This document shows positions 32,061-42,221 of a stretch of DNA of 64,000 nt, in pieces. The translations under genes were made by a program, and so were the position numbers. The first letter of the stretch is position 1, and each line of letters opens with the position of its first letter. The notes below the pieces were generated by a model. It had not been told where the DNA came from, did no database searches, and was given only the letters and a program-made list of their open reading frames with translations. Source of the DNA: CAIKZZ01 sp035524495. GTDB taxonomy: Bacteria; Pseudomonadota; Gammaproteobacteria; Steroidobacterales; Steroidobacteraceae. The stretch is taken from contig DATKOR010000023.1 in NCBI GenBank assembly GCA_035524495.1, forward strand, positions 3,725 through 67,724, read 5' to 3'.

Positions 32061-32504
32061 CTATTCGGTCGATACCGGCGCCGCGCCGCCCGCGAGCGCG
32101 GCGTTCAGCGTGTGCCAGCAGAGGCTCGCGCACTTGACGCGCGCCGGGAACTCGCGCACGCCGGACAGCGCCGCGAGCTTGCCGAGCGCCGCGGGCACGG
32201 GCGCATCGGCGCGGGTCAGCAGGTCGTGGACCTGCGCGTAGAGCGCGGCGAACTCGGCGCGCGTCTTGCCCTTGACGGCCTCGGTCATCAGCGAGGCCGA
32301 GGCGACCGAGATCGCGCAGCCGCTGCCCTCGAACTTGAGGTCCGCGAGCACCTCGCCATCGAGCGTCGCGTAGACGTCGAGCTGGTCGCCGCACAGCGGG
32401 TTGTGGCCGTGCGCGACGTGGGCGGGCGGAGCGAGCCGGCCGAAATTGCGCGGGCGCTTGTTGTGGTCGAGGATCACGTCCCGGTAGAGCTCCTTGAGGT
32501 CCAT
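32061..32504 (-). CDS. sufU: Iron-sulfur scaffold / sulfur acceptor SufU
   Basis: 147 residues, IscU-like fold with the SufU pattern: CGDQLDV, GSGCAISVASASLM and RVKCASLCWHTL supply the Asp and Cys ligands, and the region between the second and third Cys is longer than in IscU. SufU accepts sulfur from SufS, using zinc. It replaces SufE, which is absent here. The ATG at 32504 lies 11 nt after the sufS stop. Confidence 0.92.
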   Translation of the reverse strand: MDLKELYRDVILDHNKRPRNFGRLAPPAHVAHGHNPLCGDQLDVYATLDGEVLADLKFEGSGCAISVASASLMTEAVKGKTRAEFAALYAQVHDLLTRADAPVPAALGKLAALSGVREFPARVKCASLCWHTLNAALAGGAAPVSTE

Positions 32505-32515
32505 CGCCGCCGCCC

Positions 32516-33760
32516 TCAGCGGAACATCGCGCGCGCCGCGGCCACGCCCTCGGCGAGCGCGTCGATCTCGGCGAGCGTGTTGTAGAACGCGAACGAGGCG
32601 CGCGCCGTGGCCGGCACGCCGAAGAACTCGATCGCCGGCATCGCGCAGTGGTGGCCGGTGCGGATGGCGATGCCGCGCTCGTCGAGGACCGTGCCGAGGT
32701 CGTGCGGGTGCACGCCGTCGACGACGAACGAGACGAGGCTCGCCTTGTCGCGCGCCGTGCCGATGAGCCTCACGCCCTCGATCGCCGACAGCCGCTCGGT
32801 GGCGTGCGCCAGCAGGCGCCGCTCCCAGGCGGCGATGCGCCCGAGCCCGACGCCGTCGACGTAGTCGAGCGCCGCGGCGAGGCCGACCGCGCCCGAGATG
32901 TGCGGCGTGCCGGCCTCGAACTTGAACGGCAGCTGGTTGTAGGTCGTGCCGTCGAAGCGCACCGCGAGGATCATGTCGCCGCCGCCCTGCCACGGCGGCA
33001 TCGCCTCGAGCAGCGCCTCGCGGCCGTAGAGGATGCCGATGCCGTCCGGGCCGTAGAGCTTGTGGCCGGAGAACGCGTAGAAGTCGCAGCCGAGCGACTG
33101 CACGTCGAGCGCGAAGTGCGGCACCGCCTGGGCGCCGTCGATCAGCACCGGCACGCCGCGCGCGTGCGCGAGCGCGACGATCTCGCGCACCGGCAGCACC
33201 GTGCCGAGCGCGTTTGACACGTGCGCGACGGCGACGAGCCGCGTGCGCTCGGTGATCAGCGCCGTGAGCGCGGCAAGGTCGACCTCGCCGCGCCGGTCGA
33301 TCGGCGCGACCTTGAGCACGGCGCCGGTGGCTCCGCAGGCCATCTGCCACGGCACGATGTTGGCGTGGTGCTCGAGGTGCGTGATCAGGACCTCGTCGCC
33401 GCTTTTCGCGCGCGGCCGCAGGAAGGACTGGGCGACGAGGTTGATCGACTCCGTCGTGCCGCGCGTGAACACGATCTCGCGGGTCGAGCGCGCGTTGATG
33501 AAACGGCGCACGCGCTCGCGCGCGGCCTCGAAGGCGTCGGTCGCGCGCTGCGACAGCGTGTGCACGCCGCGGTGCACGTTGGCGTGCATTTCCTCGGCGT
33601 AGCGGCGCTCGGCCTCGATGACCGCGCGCGGCCGCTGGGCCGAGGCGCCGTTGTCGAGGTAGACGAGCGGCCGGCCGTTGATGCGCTGCGCGAGGATCGG
33701 GAAGTCGGCGCGCAGCCGCTCGACGTCGAGGGGGGCGGTGGTGTCGATCGCGGCGCTCAT
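32516..33760 (-). CDS. sufS: Cysteine desulfurase SufS
   Basis: 414 residues, class V aminotransferase fold, group II desulfurase. PLP lysine in FYAFSGHKLYGPDG, THLEHHANIVPW, RTGHHCAMPAI with the catalytic Cys near 365. It takes sulfur from cysteine and hands it to SufU. The start overlaps the sufD stop by 4 nt (ATGA at 33757-33760). Confidence 0.96.
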   Translation of the reverse strand: MSAAIDTTAPLDVERLRADFPILAQRINGRPLVYLDNGASAQRPRAVIEAERRYAEEMHANVHRGVHTLSQRATDAFEAARERVRRFINARSTREIVFTRGTTESINLVAQSFLRPRAKSGDEVLITHLEHHANIVPWQMACGATGAVLKVAPIDRRGEVDLAALTALITERTRLVAVAHVSNALGTVLPVREIVALAHARGVPVLIDGAQAVPHFALDVQSLGCDFYAFSGHKLYGPDGIGILYGREALLEAMPPWQGGGDMILAVRFDGTTYNQLPFKFEAGTPHISGAVGLAAALDYVDGVGLGRIAAWERRLLAHATERLSAIEGVRLIGTARDKASLVSFVVDGVHPHDLGTVLDERGIAIRTGHHCAMPAIEFFGVPATARASFAFYNTLAEIDALAEGVAAARAMFR

Positions 33761-35076
33761 GCGACGAACTCCTTCAGCAGCTCGGCGGCCGGCAGCCGCC
33801 CGAGCACGCGCTGCTCGGCCGCGCGCTCGACCGCCGCCGGGTGCACCCGGCGCAGCACGTCGCGGACGAACGCGTAGGTCAGCAGCGCCTTCGCCGTGTC
33901 GCGCTCGAGGCCGCGCGTCAGCAGGTAGAACAGCATCTGCTCGTCGAGCGTGCCGGTCGTCGCGCCGTGGCTGCACTTGACGTCGTCGGCGTTGATCTCG
34001 AGCTGCGGGCGCGATTCGAACGCGGCGTCGCGCCCGAGCAGCAGGTTGCGGCTCGACTGGCGCGACTCGGTCTTGGCCGCGCCCGGGTGGACGACGACCC
34101 GGCCGTCGTAGCTGCCGCGCCCGCGCTCGGCGGCGACGCCGCGATAGAGCTGGTCGCTCTGGGTCCGCCCGGCGCGGTGCTCGACGAGCGTGCGTACGTG
34201 CTGCTCGCGGCCGCCGTCGGCGAAGATGAGGCCCGCGAGCTCGGCGCGCGCCCCGGGCGCCTCGAGGGCCACCCGCAGGTCGACGCGCCCCAGCTGACCG
34301 CCGAGCGCGGCGAGGCGATGCTCGTAGCGGGCGTTGGCCGCGACGCTGACCGCGACGTCGTCGAAGAGCACGCTGCGCGCGCCGTGGATCTGCAGCGACG
34401 TGTGCGTCAGGTTCGCGCTCTCCCCGAGCCGGATGTCGGTCGCCGCCGCGACGAACGCCTCGGCGTCGCCGAGCGAGAGGTGCGTCTCGACGACGTTCAG
34501 CGTCGAGCCGGCCCCGACGATGATCTGCGTGCGCGGATAGGCCCCGCCGCCGGTCGCGAGGTGCACGACGTGGAGGTGCGTCGCGATGCACGAGCCCGCC
34601 GGCACGACGATCACCGGGCCGTCGGCGGCGAGGCAGGCGTTCAGCGTCCGGATCCGCTCGTCGACCTCCTGGGGATCGCCGGCGAGCGGCAGCGCCAGCG
34701 ACCCGGGGGTGCTGGCCTCGAGCCGCTCGCCGAACCTCGACAGCTGCAGCTCGCCGCTGCCGAGCGGGTGCGACAGCGCGGCGTTGAAGCGCCCGTCGAC
34801 GAACACGAAGCGCGGGAAGAGCGCTGCGGGGGCCGGGGCCGCCGCGAGCGCGTCGGCGGACAGCGGCCGCGGCGGCGCCGGCGCGAGGTCGCGCCGGCCG
34901 AGCAGCCGGGTATTGACGTACTTCCACGGCTCGTCGCGCGGCGTGGGGAGCCCCGCGGCAAGCAGGCGCTCGAGGGCCGAGCGACGCCATTCGGCCCACG
35001 CCGGGCCGCCCGGCAGGCCGGTCAGCGCCGTCGCGAGGCCTGCGAGCGGCGACGTCGCCTGCGGGCTCGCGCTCAT
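33757..35076 (-). CDS. sufD: Fe-S cluster assembly protein SufD
   Basis: 439 residues, SufB/SufD beta-helix family: WKYVNTRLLGRRD near the N-terminus, SLGDAEAF, VHPGAAKTESRQSSRNLLL and DVKCSHGATTGTLDEQMLFYL near the C-terminus. The Cys-His pair in VKCSHG contributes to the cluster site at the SufB-SufD interface. It overlaps sufC and sufS by 4 nt on either side, so the complex subunits are translationally coupled. Confidence 0.95.
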   Translation of the reverse strand: MSASPQATSPLAGLATALTGLPGGPAWAEWRRSALERLLAAGLPTPRDEPWKYVNTRLLGRRDLAPAPPRPLSADALAAAPAPAALFPRFVFVDGRFNAALSHPLGSGELQLSRFGERLEASTPGSLALPLAGDPQEVDERIRTLNACLAADGPVIVVPAGSCIATHLHVVHLATGGGAYPRTQIIVGAGSTLNVVETHLSLGDAEAFVAAATDIRLGESANLTHTSLQIHGARSVLFDDVAVSVAANARYEHRLAALGGQLGRVDLRVALEAPGARAELAGLIFADGGREQHVRTLVEHRAGRTQSDQLYRGVAAERGRGSYDGRVVVHPGAAKTESRQSSRNLLLGRDAAFESRPQLEINADDVKCSHGATTGTLDEQMLFYLLTRGLERDTAKALLTYAFVRDVLRRVHPAAVERAAEQRVLGRLPAAELLKEFVA

Positions 35077-35855
35077 GCGGCCGCGCCTTCGGCGCGGACC
35101 CAGTCGTAGCCGCGCTTCTCGAGCTCGAGCGCGAGGCTGCGGTCGCCGGACTTCAGGATCTTGCCGTGGGCGAGCACGTGCACGTGGTCGGGGACGATGT
35201 AGTCGAGCAGGCGCTGGTAGTGCGTCACGAGCACCACCGCGCGGTCGGCGCGACGCAGGCTGTTGACGCCGTGCGCGACGACCTTCAGCGCGTCGATGTC
35301 GAGGCCGGAGTCGGTCTCGTCGAGGATCGCGAGCGTCGGCTCGAGCACCATCATCTGCAGGATCTCGTTGCGCTTCTTTTCGCCGCCCGAGAAGCCCTCG
35401 TTGACGCCGCGCGACAGGAAGCTCTCGTCCATCTGCATCAGCTTCATCTTGTCGCGAATCATCGTCAGGAACTCGAAGGCGTCGACCTCGGGCAGCCCCT
35501 GGTGGCGGCGGCGCGCGTTCAGAGCGGCCTTGAGGAGGTACACGTTGTTGACGCCCGGGATCTCGACCGGGTACTGGAAGCCGAGGAACAGTCCGCGCCG
35601 CGCGCGCTCCTCGGCGGGAAGCGCGAGCAGGTCCTCGCCGCGATAGCGCGCAGTGCCGGCCTTGACCTCGTAGTCGGGCCGGCCCGCGAGCACCTGCGAC
35701 AGCGTGCTCTTGCCGGCGCCGTTCGGGCCCATGATCGCGTGCACCTCGCCGGCGCGGACCACGAGGTCCAGGCCGTCGAGGATCTTGCGCCGCTGGACCT
35801 CGACCGTGAGGCCGCGGACCTCGAGAAGGATGTCGCCCTGTTGGATGTTGCTCAT
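35073..35855 (-). CDS. sufC: Fe-S cluster assembly ATPase SufC
   Basis: 260 residues, ABC-type ATPase: Walker A GPNGAGKST, SGGEKKRNEIL signature, Walker B LAILDETDSGLDID and the SufC-specific FLGFQYPVEIPGV. It drives conformational change of the SufBC2D scaffold. The ATG at 35855 starts 17 nt after the sufB stop; an in-frame GTG just upstream is less likely. The product is cytoplasmic. Confidence 0.97.
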   Translation of the reverse strand: MSNIQQGDILLEVRGLTVEVQRRKILDGLDLVVRAGEVHAIMGPNGAGKSTLSQVLAGRPDYEVKAGTARYRGEDLLALPAEERARRGLFLGFQYPVEIPGVNNVYLLKAALNARRRHQGLPEVDAFEFLTMIRDKMKLMQMDESFLSRGVNEGFSGGEKKRNEILQMMVLEPTLAILDETDSGLDIDALKVVAHGVNSLRRADRAVVLVTHYQRLLDYIVPDHVHVLAHGKILKSGDRSLALELEKRGYDWVRAEGAAA

Positions 35856-35872
35856 CTCGCTCACTTCAGTCC

Positions 35873-37321
<1,449 letters not shown>

Positions 37322-37329
37322 GGGCGGTC

Positions 37330-37803
37330 TCAGGCGCGCACGCGCACGCCGGGGCGGGCGCCGAGCGCGATCGTGAGGTCGGGGACCGGCATCGCGCCGC
37401 TCTCGCGCGCCGCCAGGTGCGTGAGCTTGACGTCCGCGAGCGCGCGCCGGATCGCGATGTTGACGCGCTGCCAGCTGCGGCCGACCCGGCAGCTCGGCTC
37501 GAGCCCGCACTGGCCGGGGTGCGTCGCGCATTCGGTGAGCCCGACCGGGCCCTCGACGGCGTCGATGATGTCGGCGGCGCTGATCGCGGCGGCGGGGCGG
37601 GCGAGCGCGTAGCCGCCGTGCGCGCCGCGCGTGGAGGCGACGAGGCCGGCGCGCTGCAGCTCCTTGAGGAGCTTGCTGACGGTCGGCACGCCGATCGACG
37701 TGAGCTCGGCGAGTTCGACGGCCGTGCGCCGGCTCGCCTCGTCGCTCGCGAGGTGCGCGAGGATCACGGTCGCGTAGTCGGTCATCTTGCTGATGCGAAG
37801 CAT
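37330..37803 (-). CDS. Rrf2-family Fe-S-responsive regulator of the suf operon (SufR/IscR-like)
   Basis: 157 residues. A winged HTH (about 1-65, MLRISKMTDYATVILAHLA, IGVPTVSKLLKELQRAGLV, RGAHGGYALARP) is followed by three Cys (ECATHPGQC, LEPSC) that would ligate a 2Fe-2S cluster, with spacing like IscR. It is the first gene of the operon and its promoter contains a matching operator, so it probably represses suf when clusters are plentiful. Confidence 0.93.
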   Translation of the reverse strand: MLRISKMTDYATVILAHLASDEASRRTAVELAELTSIGVPTVSKLLKELQRAGLVASTRGAHGGYALARPAAAISAADIIDAVEGPVGLTECATHPGQCGLEPSCRVGRSWQRVNIAIRRALADVKLTHLAARESGAMPVPDLTIALGARPGVRVRA

Positions 37804-37822
37804 CGGCGGCGTCCTGTTTTAA

Positions 37823-37859
37823 TGAGGACCATTTTAGTCCTATAAGGGCCAAGCGCCAA
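37823..37859 (-). promoter_or_regulatory. suf operon promoter with Rrf2/IscR-type operator
   Basis: On the minus strand a sigma70-type promoter reads TTGGCG (37859-37854), a 17-nt spacer and TAAAAT (37836-37831). A partial palindrome overlaps the -10: GGAC and GTCC around TAAAATG, with ATA on one side and TCAT on the other. This resembles the IscR type 1 site (GACT, AT-rich centre, AGTC). A repressor bound here would block the polymerase. The expected transcript start is near 37824, leaving a 20-nt leader with AGGA. Confidence 0.75.
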
Positions 37860-37900
37860 GCGCGGCGCCCGCGCGACGCCGTCGGTGGCGATCGATCCGC

Positions 37901-37906
37901 TATCAT
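37901..37906 (+). promoter_or_regulatory. Candidate -10 element of the aldolase gene
   Basis: TATCAT, a 5/6 match to the -10 consensus, 65 nt before the aldolase ATG. No clear -35. Confidence 0.4.
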
Positions 37907-37971
37907 TGGGAACTTCGCTTCGCGAGACCGGTCCGTCCGCGTGGCGGCGGCGCCACAAGAGGAGTTGGGAC

Positions 37972-38994
37972 ATGAACCGCAGTGAACTTGCGCGTATCGC
38001 GCACGCCATGGTCGCCAAGGGTCGCGGCATTCTGGCCGCCGACGAGAGCACCGGCACGATCAAGAAGCGCTTCGACAAGATCAAGGTCGAATCGACCGAG
38101 GAGAACCGCCGCGCGTACCGGGAGCTCTTGTTCGCGGCGCCCGGGATGAGCGAGTTCATTTCCGGCGTCATCATGTACGACGAGACGCTGCGCCAGTCGA
38201 CGAAGGCCGGCGAGCGCTTCGCGGACCTCCTGACGCGCCTCGGCGTCGTGCCGGGCATCAAGGTCGACGCGGGCACGAAGCCGATGCCGAACTTCCCGGG
38301 CGAGGTCATCACCGAGGGCCTCGACGGGCTCGCCGGGCGGCTTGCCGAGTACCACAAGCTCGGCGCGCGCTTCGCGAAGTGGCGCGCGGTCATCGACATC
38401 GGCGCCGGCATCCCGACGCGCACCTGCATCGAGACGAACGCCGAGCTGCTGGCGCGCTACGCGGCGCTGTGCCAGGAGGCCGACATCGTCCCGATCGTCG
38501 AGCCCGAGGTGCTGATGGACGGCGCCCACTCGCTCGAGCGCTGCGACGAGGTCACTAGCGCGGTGCTCGCCGAGGTGTTCCAGCGCCTCGAGGCGCACCG
38601 CGTCTACCTCGAGGGCATGGTGTTGAAGCCCAACATGGTGATCTCGGGCCAGAAGGCCGCCGAGCGCGCCGCTCCCGCGCAGGTCGCCGAGGCGACCGTG
38701 CGCTGCCTGAAGCGCCACGTGCCGGCCGCGGTCCCGGGCATCGCGTTCCTGTCGGGCGGGCAGAGCGAGAGCGAGGCGACGCAGCACCTGGACCTCATGA
38801 ACCGCGCGGGCGGGCTGCCGTGGCCGCTGTCGTTCAGCTACGGCCGCGCGCTGCAGGCGAGCGCGCTCGGTGCCTGGGGCGGCGCCGCGGCGAAGGTCGC
38901 GGCGGGCCAGCGCGAGTTCCTGAAGCGCGCGCGCCTGAACGGCCTCGCGACGCAGGGCAGGTACGACGCGGCGCTCGAGAAGCAGGCCGCCTGA
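37972..38994 (+). CDS. Fructose-bisphosphate aldolase, class I
   Basis: 340 residues, eukaryotic-like class I aldolase. GRGILAADESTGTIKKRF, PGIKVDAGTKPM and the Schiff-base Lys219 in EGMVLKPNMV are present, as is the C-terminal SFSYGRALQASAL. It cleaves fructose 1,6-bisphosphate to triose phosphates without a metal. Class I enzymes of this length are scattered in Gammaproteobacteria. AAGAGGAGT precedes the ATG. It is divergent from the suf operon and 16 nt before mlaF, so read-through into mla is possible. Confidence 0.95.
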   Translation: MNRSELARIAHAMVAKGRGILAADESTGTIKKRFDKIKVESTEENRRAYRELLFAAPGMSEFISGVIMYDETLRQSTKAGERFADLLTRLGVVPGIKVDAGTKPMPNFPGEVITEGLDGLAGRLAEYHKLGARFAKWRAVIDIGAGIPTRTCIETNAELLARYAALCQEADIVPIVEPEVLMDGAHSLERCDEVTSAVLAEVFQRLEAHRVYLEGMVLKPNMVISGQKAAERAAPAQVAEATVRCLKRHVPAAVPGIAFLSGGQSESEATQHLDLMNRAGGLPWPLSFSYGRALQASALGAWGGAAAKVAAGQREFLKRARLNGLATQGRYDAALEKQAA

Positions 38995-39010
38995 CGCCCG
39001 GCCGCGCCGC

Positions 39011-39853
39011 ATGACGACAGACACCGACCCGCGGGCGCGCGGCGATGCCGGCTGCATCGCGCGGCTGACCGACGTCGCCTACGAGATCGGCGGGCGCGCG
39101 GTGTTCGACGGCCTCAACGTCGCGATCGACCGTGGCAAGGTCACGGCGATCATGGGGCCGTCGGGCACCGGCAAGACGACGCTGCTGCGGCTGATCACCG
39201 GGCAGATCCAGGCGACGCGCGGCCGGGTCGAGGTCGACGGCGAGGACCTCGGCGCGCTCGACACCGACGGCCTGTACCGGCTGAGGCAGCGGATGGGCAT
39301 GCTGTTTCAGAACGGCGCGCTGCTGACCGACCTCGACGTCTACGAGAATGTCGCGTTTCCGCTGCGCGAGCACACCGACCTTCCCGAGTCGCTGGTGGCG
39401 CGCATCGTGCTGATGAAGCTGCAGGCCGTGGGCCTGCGCGGCGCCGCGCGCCTGATGCCCTCCGAGCTCTCCGGCGGCATGGCGCGGCGCGTCGCGCTCG
39501 CGCGCGCGATCGTGATGGACCCGAAGATCCTGATCTACGACGAGCCCTTCGCCGGCCTCGACCCGATCGCGCTCGGCATGGTGCTGAGGCTCATCCGCAG
39601 CACCAACGACGCGCTCGGGCTCACGAGCATCGTCGTGTCGCACGACGTGCACGAGATCGGGATCCTGGCCGATACCGCCTACCTGCTGGCGGCGGGTCGC
39701 GTCGCCGCCGCCGGGACGCCCGCGGCGCTCGCCAAGGACCCGGCGCCGGTGGTGCGCCAGTTCATGAGCGGCGAGGCCGACGGACCGGTCGCCTTCCATT
39801 ACCCGGCGCCCGACTACGAGGCGCAGCTGCTGGGCGCCGAGGTGCCGCAGTGA
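39011..39853 (+). CDS. mlaF: Phospholipid ABC transporter ATP-binding protein MlaF
   Basis: 280 residues. Walker A GPSGTGKTT, Q-loop MLFQNGALL, signature LSGGMARRVALARA, Walker B LIYDEPFAGLDP and switch His in VVSHDVHEIG. It powers lipid movement by MlaFEDB across the inner membrane. The C-terminal tail after 240 (FHYPAPDYEAQLL) is longer than in E. coli. Its stop overlaps the mlaE GTG (39850-39853). Confidence 0.95.
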   Translation: MTTDTDPRARGDAGCIARLTDVAYEIGGRAVFDGLNVAIDRGKVTAIMGPSGTGKTTLLRLITGQIQATRGRVEVDGEDLGALDTDGLYRLRQRMGMLFQNGALLTDLDVYENVAFPLREHTDLPESLVARIVLMKLQAVGLRGAARLMPSELSGGMARRVALARAIVMDPKILIYDEPFAGLDPIALGMVLRLIRSTNDALGLTSIVVSHDVHEIGILADTAYLLAAGRVAAAGTPAALAKDPAPVVRQFMSGEADGPVAFHYPAPDYEAQLLGAEVPQ

Positions 39854-40617
39854 GCTTCGTCGCGAACCTCGCCGGCAGCGGCCGGCAGCTCGCCGAGAAA
39901 TGGGGGCGCTTCACGCTCTTCACCGCGCGGCTCGTCGTCGTCTCGCCGCGCGCGCTCGGGCGTCCGCGGCTGATCGTCGACCAGACCCACAATTCCGGGG
40001 CGCTGTCGCTCGTGATCATCATGCTGTCGGGGCTCTTCGTCGGCATGGTGCTCGGGCTGCAGGGCTTCGACCTGCTGCGGCGCTTCGGCTCGACGGAACA
40101 GCTCGGATCGGGGGTCGCGCTCTCGCTCCTGAGAGAACTCGGCCCGGTCGTGACGGCGCTGTTGTTCGCCGGCCGGGCGGGGACCGCGCTGACGTCCGAG
40201 ATCGGGCTCATGAGCGCCACCGACCAGCTGTCGGCGATGGAGATGATGGCCGTCGATCCGGTCCGGCGCGTGTGCGCACCGCGCTTCATCGGCGGCGTCA
40301 TCGCGATGCCGCTGCTCGCGGCGATCTTCAGCATGACCGGCATCTTCGGCGGCCAGCTGGTCGGCGTCACGATGATGGGCGTCGATTCCGGGCAGTTCTG
40401 GTCGCAGATGCGCGGCGCCGTCGAGATGCGCGACATCACCGAGGGCGTCGTCAAGAGCCTTGCGTTCGGCGTCGCCTGCAGCGCGATCGCCGTCTACGAG
40501 GGCTACCACGCGGTGCCGACCGCCGAGGGCGTCGGGCGCGCGACGACGCGCACGGTCGTCACCTCGTCGGTCGTGGTGCTGGTGCTCGATTACATGCTGA
40601 CCGCGGTGCTGCTGTGA
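39850..40617 (+). CDS. mlaE: Phospholipid ABC transporter permease MlaE
   Basis: 255 residues with about five or six membrane segments. Permease-family motifs are visible: LIIMLSGLFVGMVLGLQGFD, LLRELGPVVTALLFAGRAGTALTSEIG and MSATDQLSAMEMMAVDP. It forms the transmembrane core under the MlaD ring. Short 16-nt gap to mlaD with GGAG-type site (GAAGGAGCA). Confidence 0.95.
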   Translation: MSFVANLAGSGRQLAEKWGRFTLFTARLVVVSPRALGRPRLIVDQTHNSGALSLVIIMLSGLFVGMVLGLQGFDLLRRFGSTEQLGSGVALSLLRELGPVVTALLFAGRAGTALTSEIGLMSATDQLSAMEMMAVDPVRRVCAPRFIGGVIAMPLLAAIFSMTGIFGGQLVGVTMMGVDSGQFWSQMRGAVEMRDITEGVVKSLAFGVACSAIAVYEGYHAVPTAEGVGRATTRTVVTSSVVVLVLDYMLTAVLL

Positions 40618-40633
40618 GCGAAGGAGCAGGGCG

Positions 40634-41128
40634 ATGAGACAGTCACGGGCGATCGACCTCAGCACGGGCCTGTTCGTCATGCTCGGCTTTGCGGCGCTGT
40701 TCTTCATGGTGACGCAGATCACGAGCCGCGGCATCGTCTGGCACGAGCACGACTACCGGCTGACGGCGCTGTTCGACAACGTCGGCGGGCTGAAAGTCGG
40801 TGCGCCGGTCTCGATCGGCGGCGTCACGGTCGGGCGCGTCGAGTCGATCGACTACGACATCAAGAGCTACAAGGCGGTCGTGAAGCTCATCGTGCAGAGC
40901 CGCTACGACAAGATCCCGCAGGACAGCGACGTCGCGATCTACACGGCGGGACTGCTCGGCGGGCAGTACATTGGGCTCACCCCCGGCGGGTCGGAAACTT
41001 ATTTCAAGGACGGCGATCAGATTGAGCTGACCCAGTCCGCCGTCGTGCTCGAGAACCTGATCAGTAAGTTCCTGTTTGACAAGGCCGGACAGGGCGAGTC
41101 CAAGAAATCTGAAGGAGCCGCCAAGTGA
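40634..41128 (+). CDS. mlaD: Phospholipid transport MCE protein MlaD
   Basis: 164 residues. An N-terminal membrane anchor (about 9-30) and a single MCE domain (about 38-120; LTALFDNVGGLKVGAPVSIGGV, YTAGLLGGQYIGLTPGG), then a short hydrophilic tail ending KKSEGAAK. It forms a hexameric ring in the periplasm that receives lipid from MlaC. The stop overlaps the GTG of mlaC. The last 46 nt of the gene are duplicated, in decayed form, in front of the second mlaC. Confidence 0.95.
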   Translation: MRQSRAIDLSTGLFVMLGFAALFFMVTQITSRGIVWHEHDYRLTALFDNVGGLKVGAPVSIGGVTVGRVESIDYDIKSYKAVVKLIVQSRYDKIPQDSDVAIYTAGLLGGQYIGLTPGGSETYFKDGDQIELTQSAVVLENLISKFLFDKAGQGESKKSEGAAK

Positions 41129-41134
41129 CGTTAC
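41083..41134 (+). repeat. Left copy of duplicated segment: mlaD 3' end and mlaC start
   Basis: Matches 42171-42221 over the mlaD tail (GGCCGGAC, GAGTCCA), the shared GGAGCCGCCA ribosome-binding segment and the first codons of mlaC, with one 1-nt indel. Similarity continues through the whole mlaC gene. Confidence 0.8.
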
Positions 41135-41823
41135 GCCTGACGGGGCTACGCCTCGCCCTGATCGCCCTCGTGTTCGCGCTGCCCGCGGTGCTGACCGTGT
41201 CCGGGTTCGTGCCGGTTGCGCGCGCGGACGCCAAGAGCAGCAGCCTCGGACCCCAGGAACTCATGGACAAGGTCTCGAAGGAGATGTTCGAGGCGCTCGA
41301 CGCCAATCGGGCGGCGATCAAGAAGGATCCGGATAAGGCGACTCCGCTCGTCGACGCGATCCTGCTGCCGCACTTCGACACCGACTACGCCGCGCAGCTG
41401 GTGCTCGCGCAGAACTGGCGCACGGCGACCCCCGAGCAGCAGAAGCGCTTCGTCGCGGCGCTTTACCGCGCGCTCCTGAAGACCTATGGCGGCGCGATCG
41501 CCGACTTCACGGCCGACCGGCTGAAGCTGCTGCCGTTCCGCGGCGACCCGGCGGCGACGCAGGCGACCGTGCGCACGCTCGTGACCCGCTCGAGCGGCGC
41601 CGTGGTCCCGGTCGACTACCGGCTGCGCAAGACCGACGACGGCTGGAAGGCCTTCGACGTCATCATCGAAGGCATCTCGTACGTCAAGAACTACCGCACC
41701 GACCTCGGCGCCGAAGTCAGCCAGAAGGGCCTCGAGTCGGTGATCGAGCGCCTGGAGCACGAGGGACTCGACGTCAAGGTCGCGGGCGAGAGCGTCGCCG
41801 GCGCGACGCACCACCAGCGCTGA
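41125..41823 (+). CDS. mlaC: Periplasmic phospholipid-binding protein MlaC, first copy
   Basis: 232 residues. A signal peptide (about 1-34, ending VARA) is followed by the MlaC (Ttg2-type tolerance) domain: LILLPHFD-like block (LLPHFDTDYAAQLVL), ATPEQQKRF, TYGGAIADF, DYRLRKTDDGWKAFDVIIEGISYVKNYR. It shuttles phospholipid between the outer-membrane MlaA complex and inner-membrane MlaFEDB. GTG start overlapping the mlaD stop. A paralogue about 70% identical lies 389 nt downstream, beyond mlaB. Confidence 0.93.
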   Translation: MTLRLTGLRLALIALVFALPAVLTVSGFVPVARADAKSSSLGPQELMDKVSKEMFEALDANRAAIKKDPDKATPLVDAILLPHFDTDYAAQLVLAQNWRTATPEQQKRFVAALYRALLKTYGGAIADFTADRLKLLPFRGDPAATQATVRTLVTRSSGAVVPVDYRLRKTDDGWKAFDVIIEGISYVKNYRTDLGAEVSQKGLESVIERLEHEGLDVKVAGESVAGATHHQR

Positions 41824-41830
41824 AGCGGAC

Positions 41831-42148
41831 GTGCGCGGCGCGCCCCTGTTCACGCTCGATGGCCGGGACGGCCGCTACCGGCTGAGCGGCACGGCCGGCA
41901 TCGCGAGCGCCCGCGCGCTGCTCGAGGCCGGCAGCACGGCGTTTCGCGGCCAGCCGCAGGTCGAGCTCGACCTCTCGGGCGTCTCGGCGGCCGATGGCGC
42001 GGGCCTCGCGGTGCTGCTCGCGTGGCTGTCGCGGGCCCGAAGCGCCGGCCAGACCCTGCGCTTCGTCGCCATCCCCGAGAACCTCACGGCGCTCGCGCGC
42101 GTATGCGGGGTCGATTCAATGCTAGCCTCAGCCGGCGCGAGGGCCTGA
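41831..42148 (+). CDS. mlaB: STAS-domain protein MlaB
   Basis: 105 residues, one STAS domain (FTLDGRDGRYRLSGTAGIASARALLEA, VELDLSGVSAADGAGLAVLLAWLSRA). The conserved Ser/Asp helix region DLSGVSAADGAG matches the part of MlaB that contacts the ATPase. It stabilises the MlaFE transporter in the cytoplasm. GTG start 8 nt after mlaC. It sits between the two mlaC copies. Confidence 0.9.
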   Translation: MRGAPLFTLDGRDGRYRLSGTAGIASARALLEAGSTAFRGQPQVELDLSGVSAADGAGLAVLLAWLSRARSAGQTLRFVAIPENLTALARVCGVDSMLASAGARA

Positions 42149-42170
42149 CCAGCACGAGCCTGGCTCACAG

Positions 42171-42221
42171 GGCCGGACCGAAGAGTCCAGCACGTCCGCA
42201 GGAGCCGCCAGATGACGTTGC
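42171..42221 (+). repeat. Right copy of duplicated segment: decayed mlaD tail and start of second mlaC
   Basis: Non-coding vestige of the mlaD 3' end (GGCCGGAC, GAGTCCA, GGAGCCGCCA) now serving as the leader of the second mlaC. It no longer reads as mlaD. It shows that the copied unit began inside mlaD. Confidence 0.75.
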
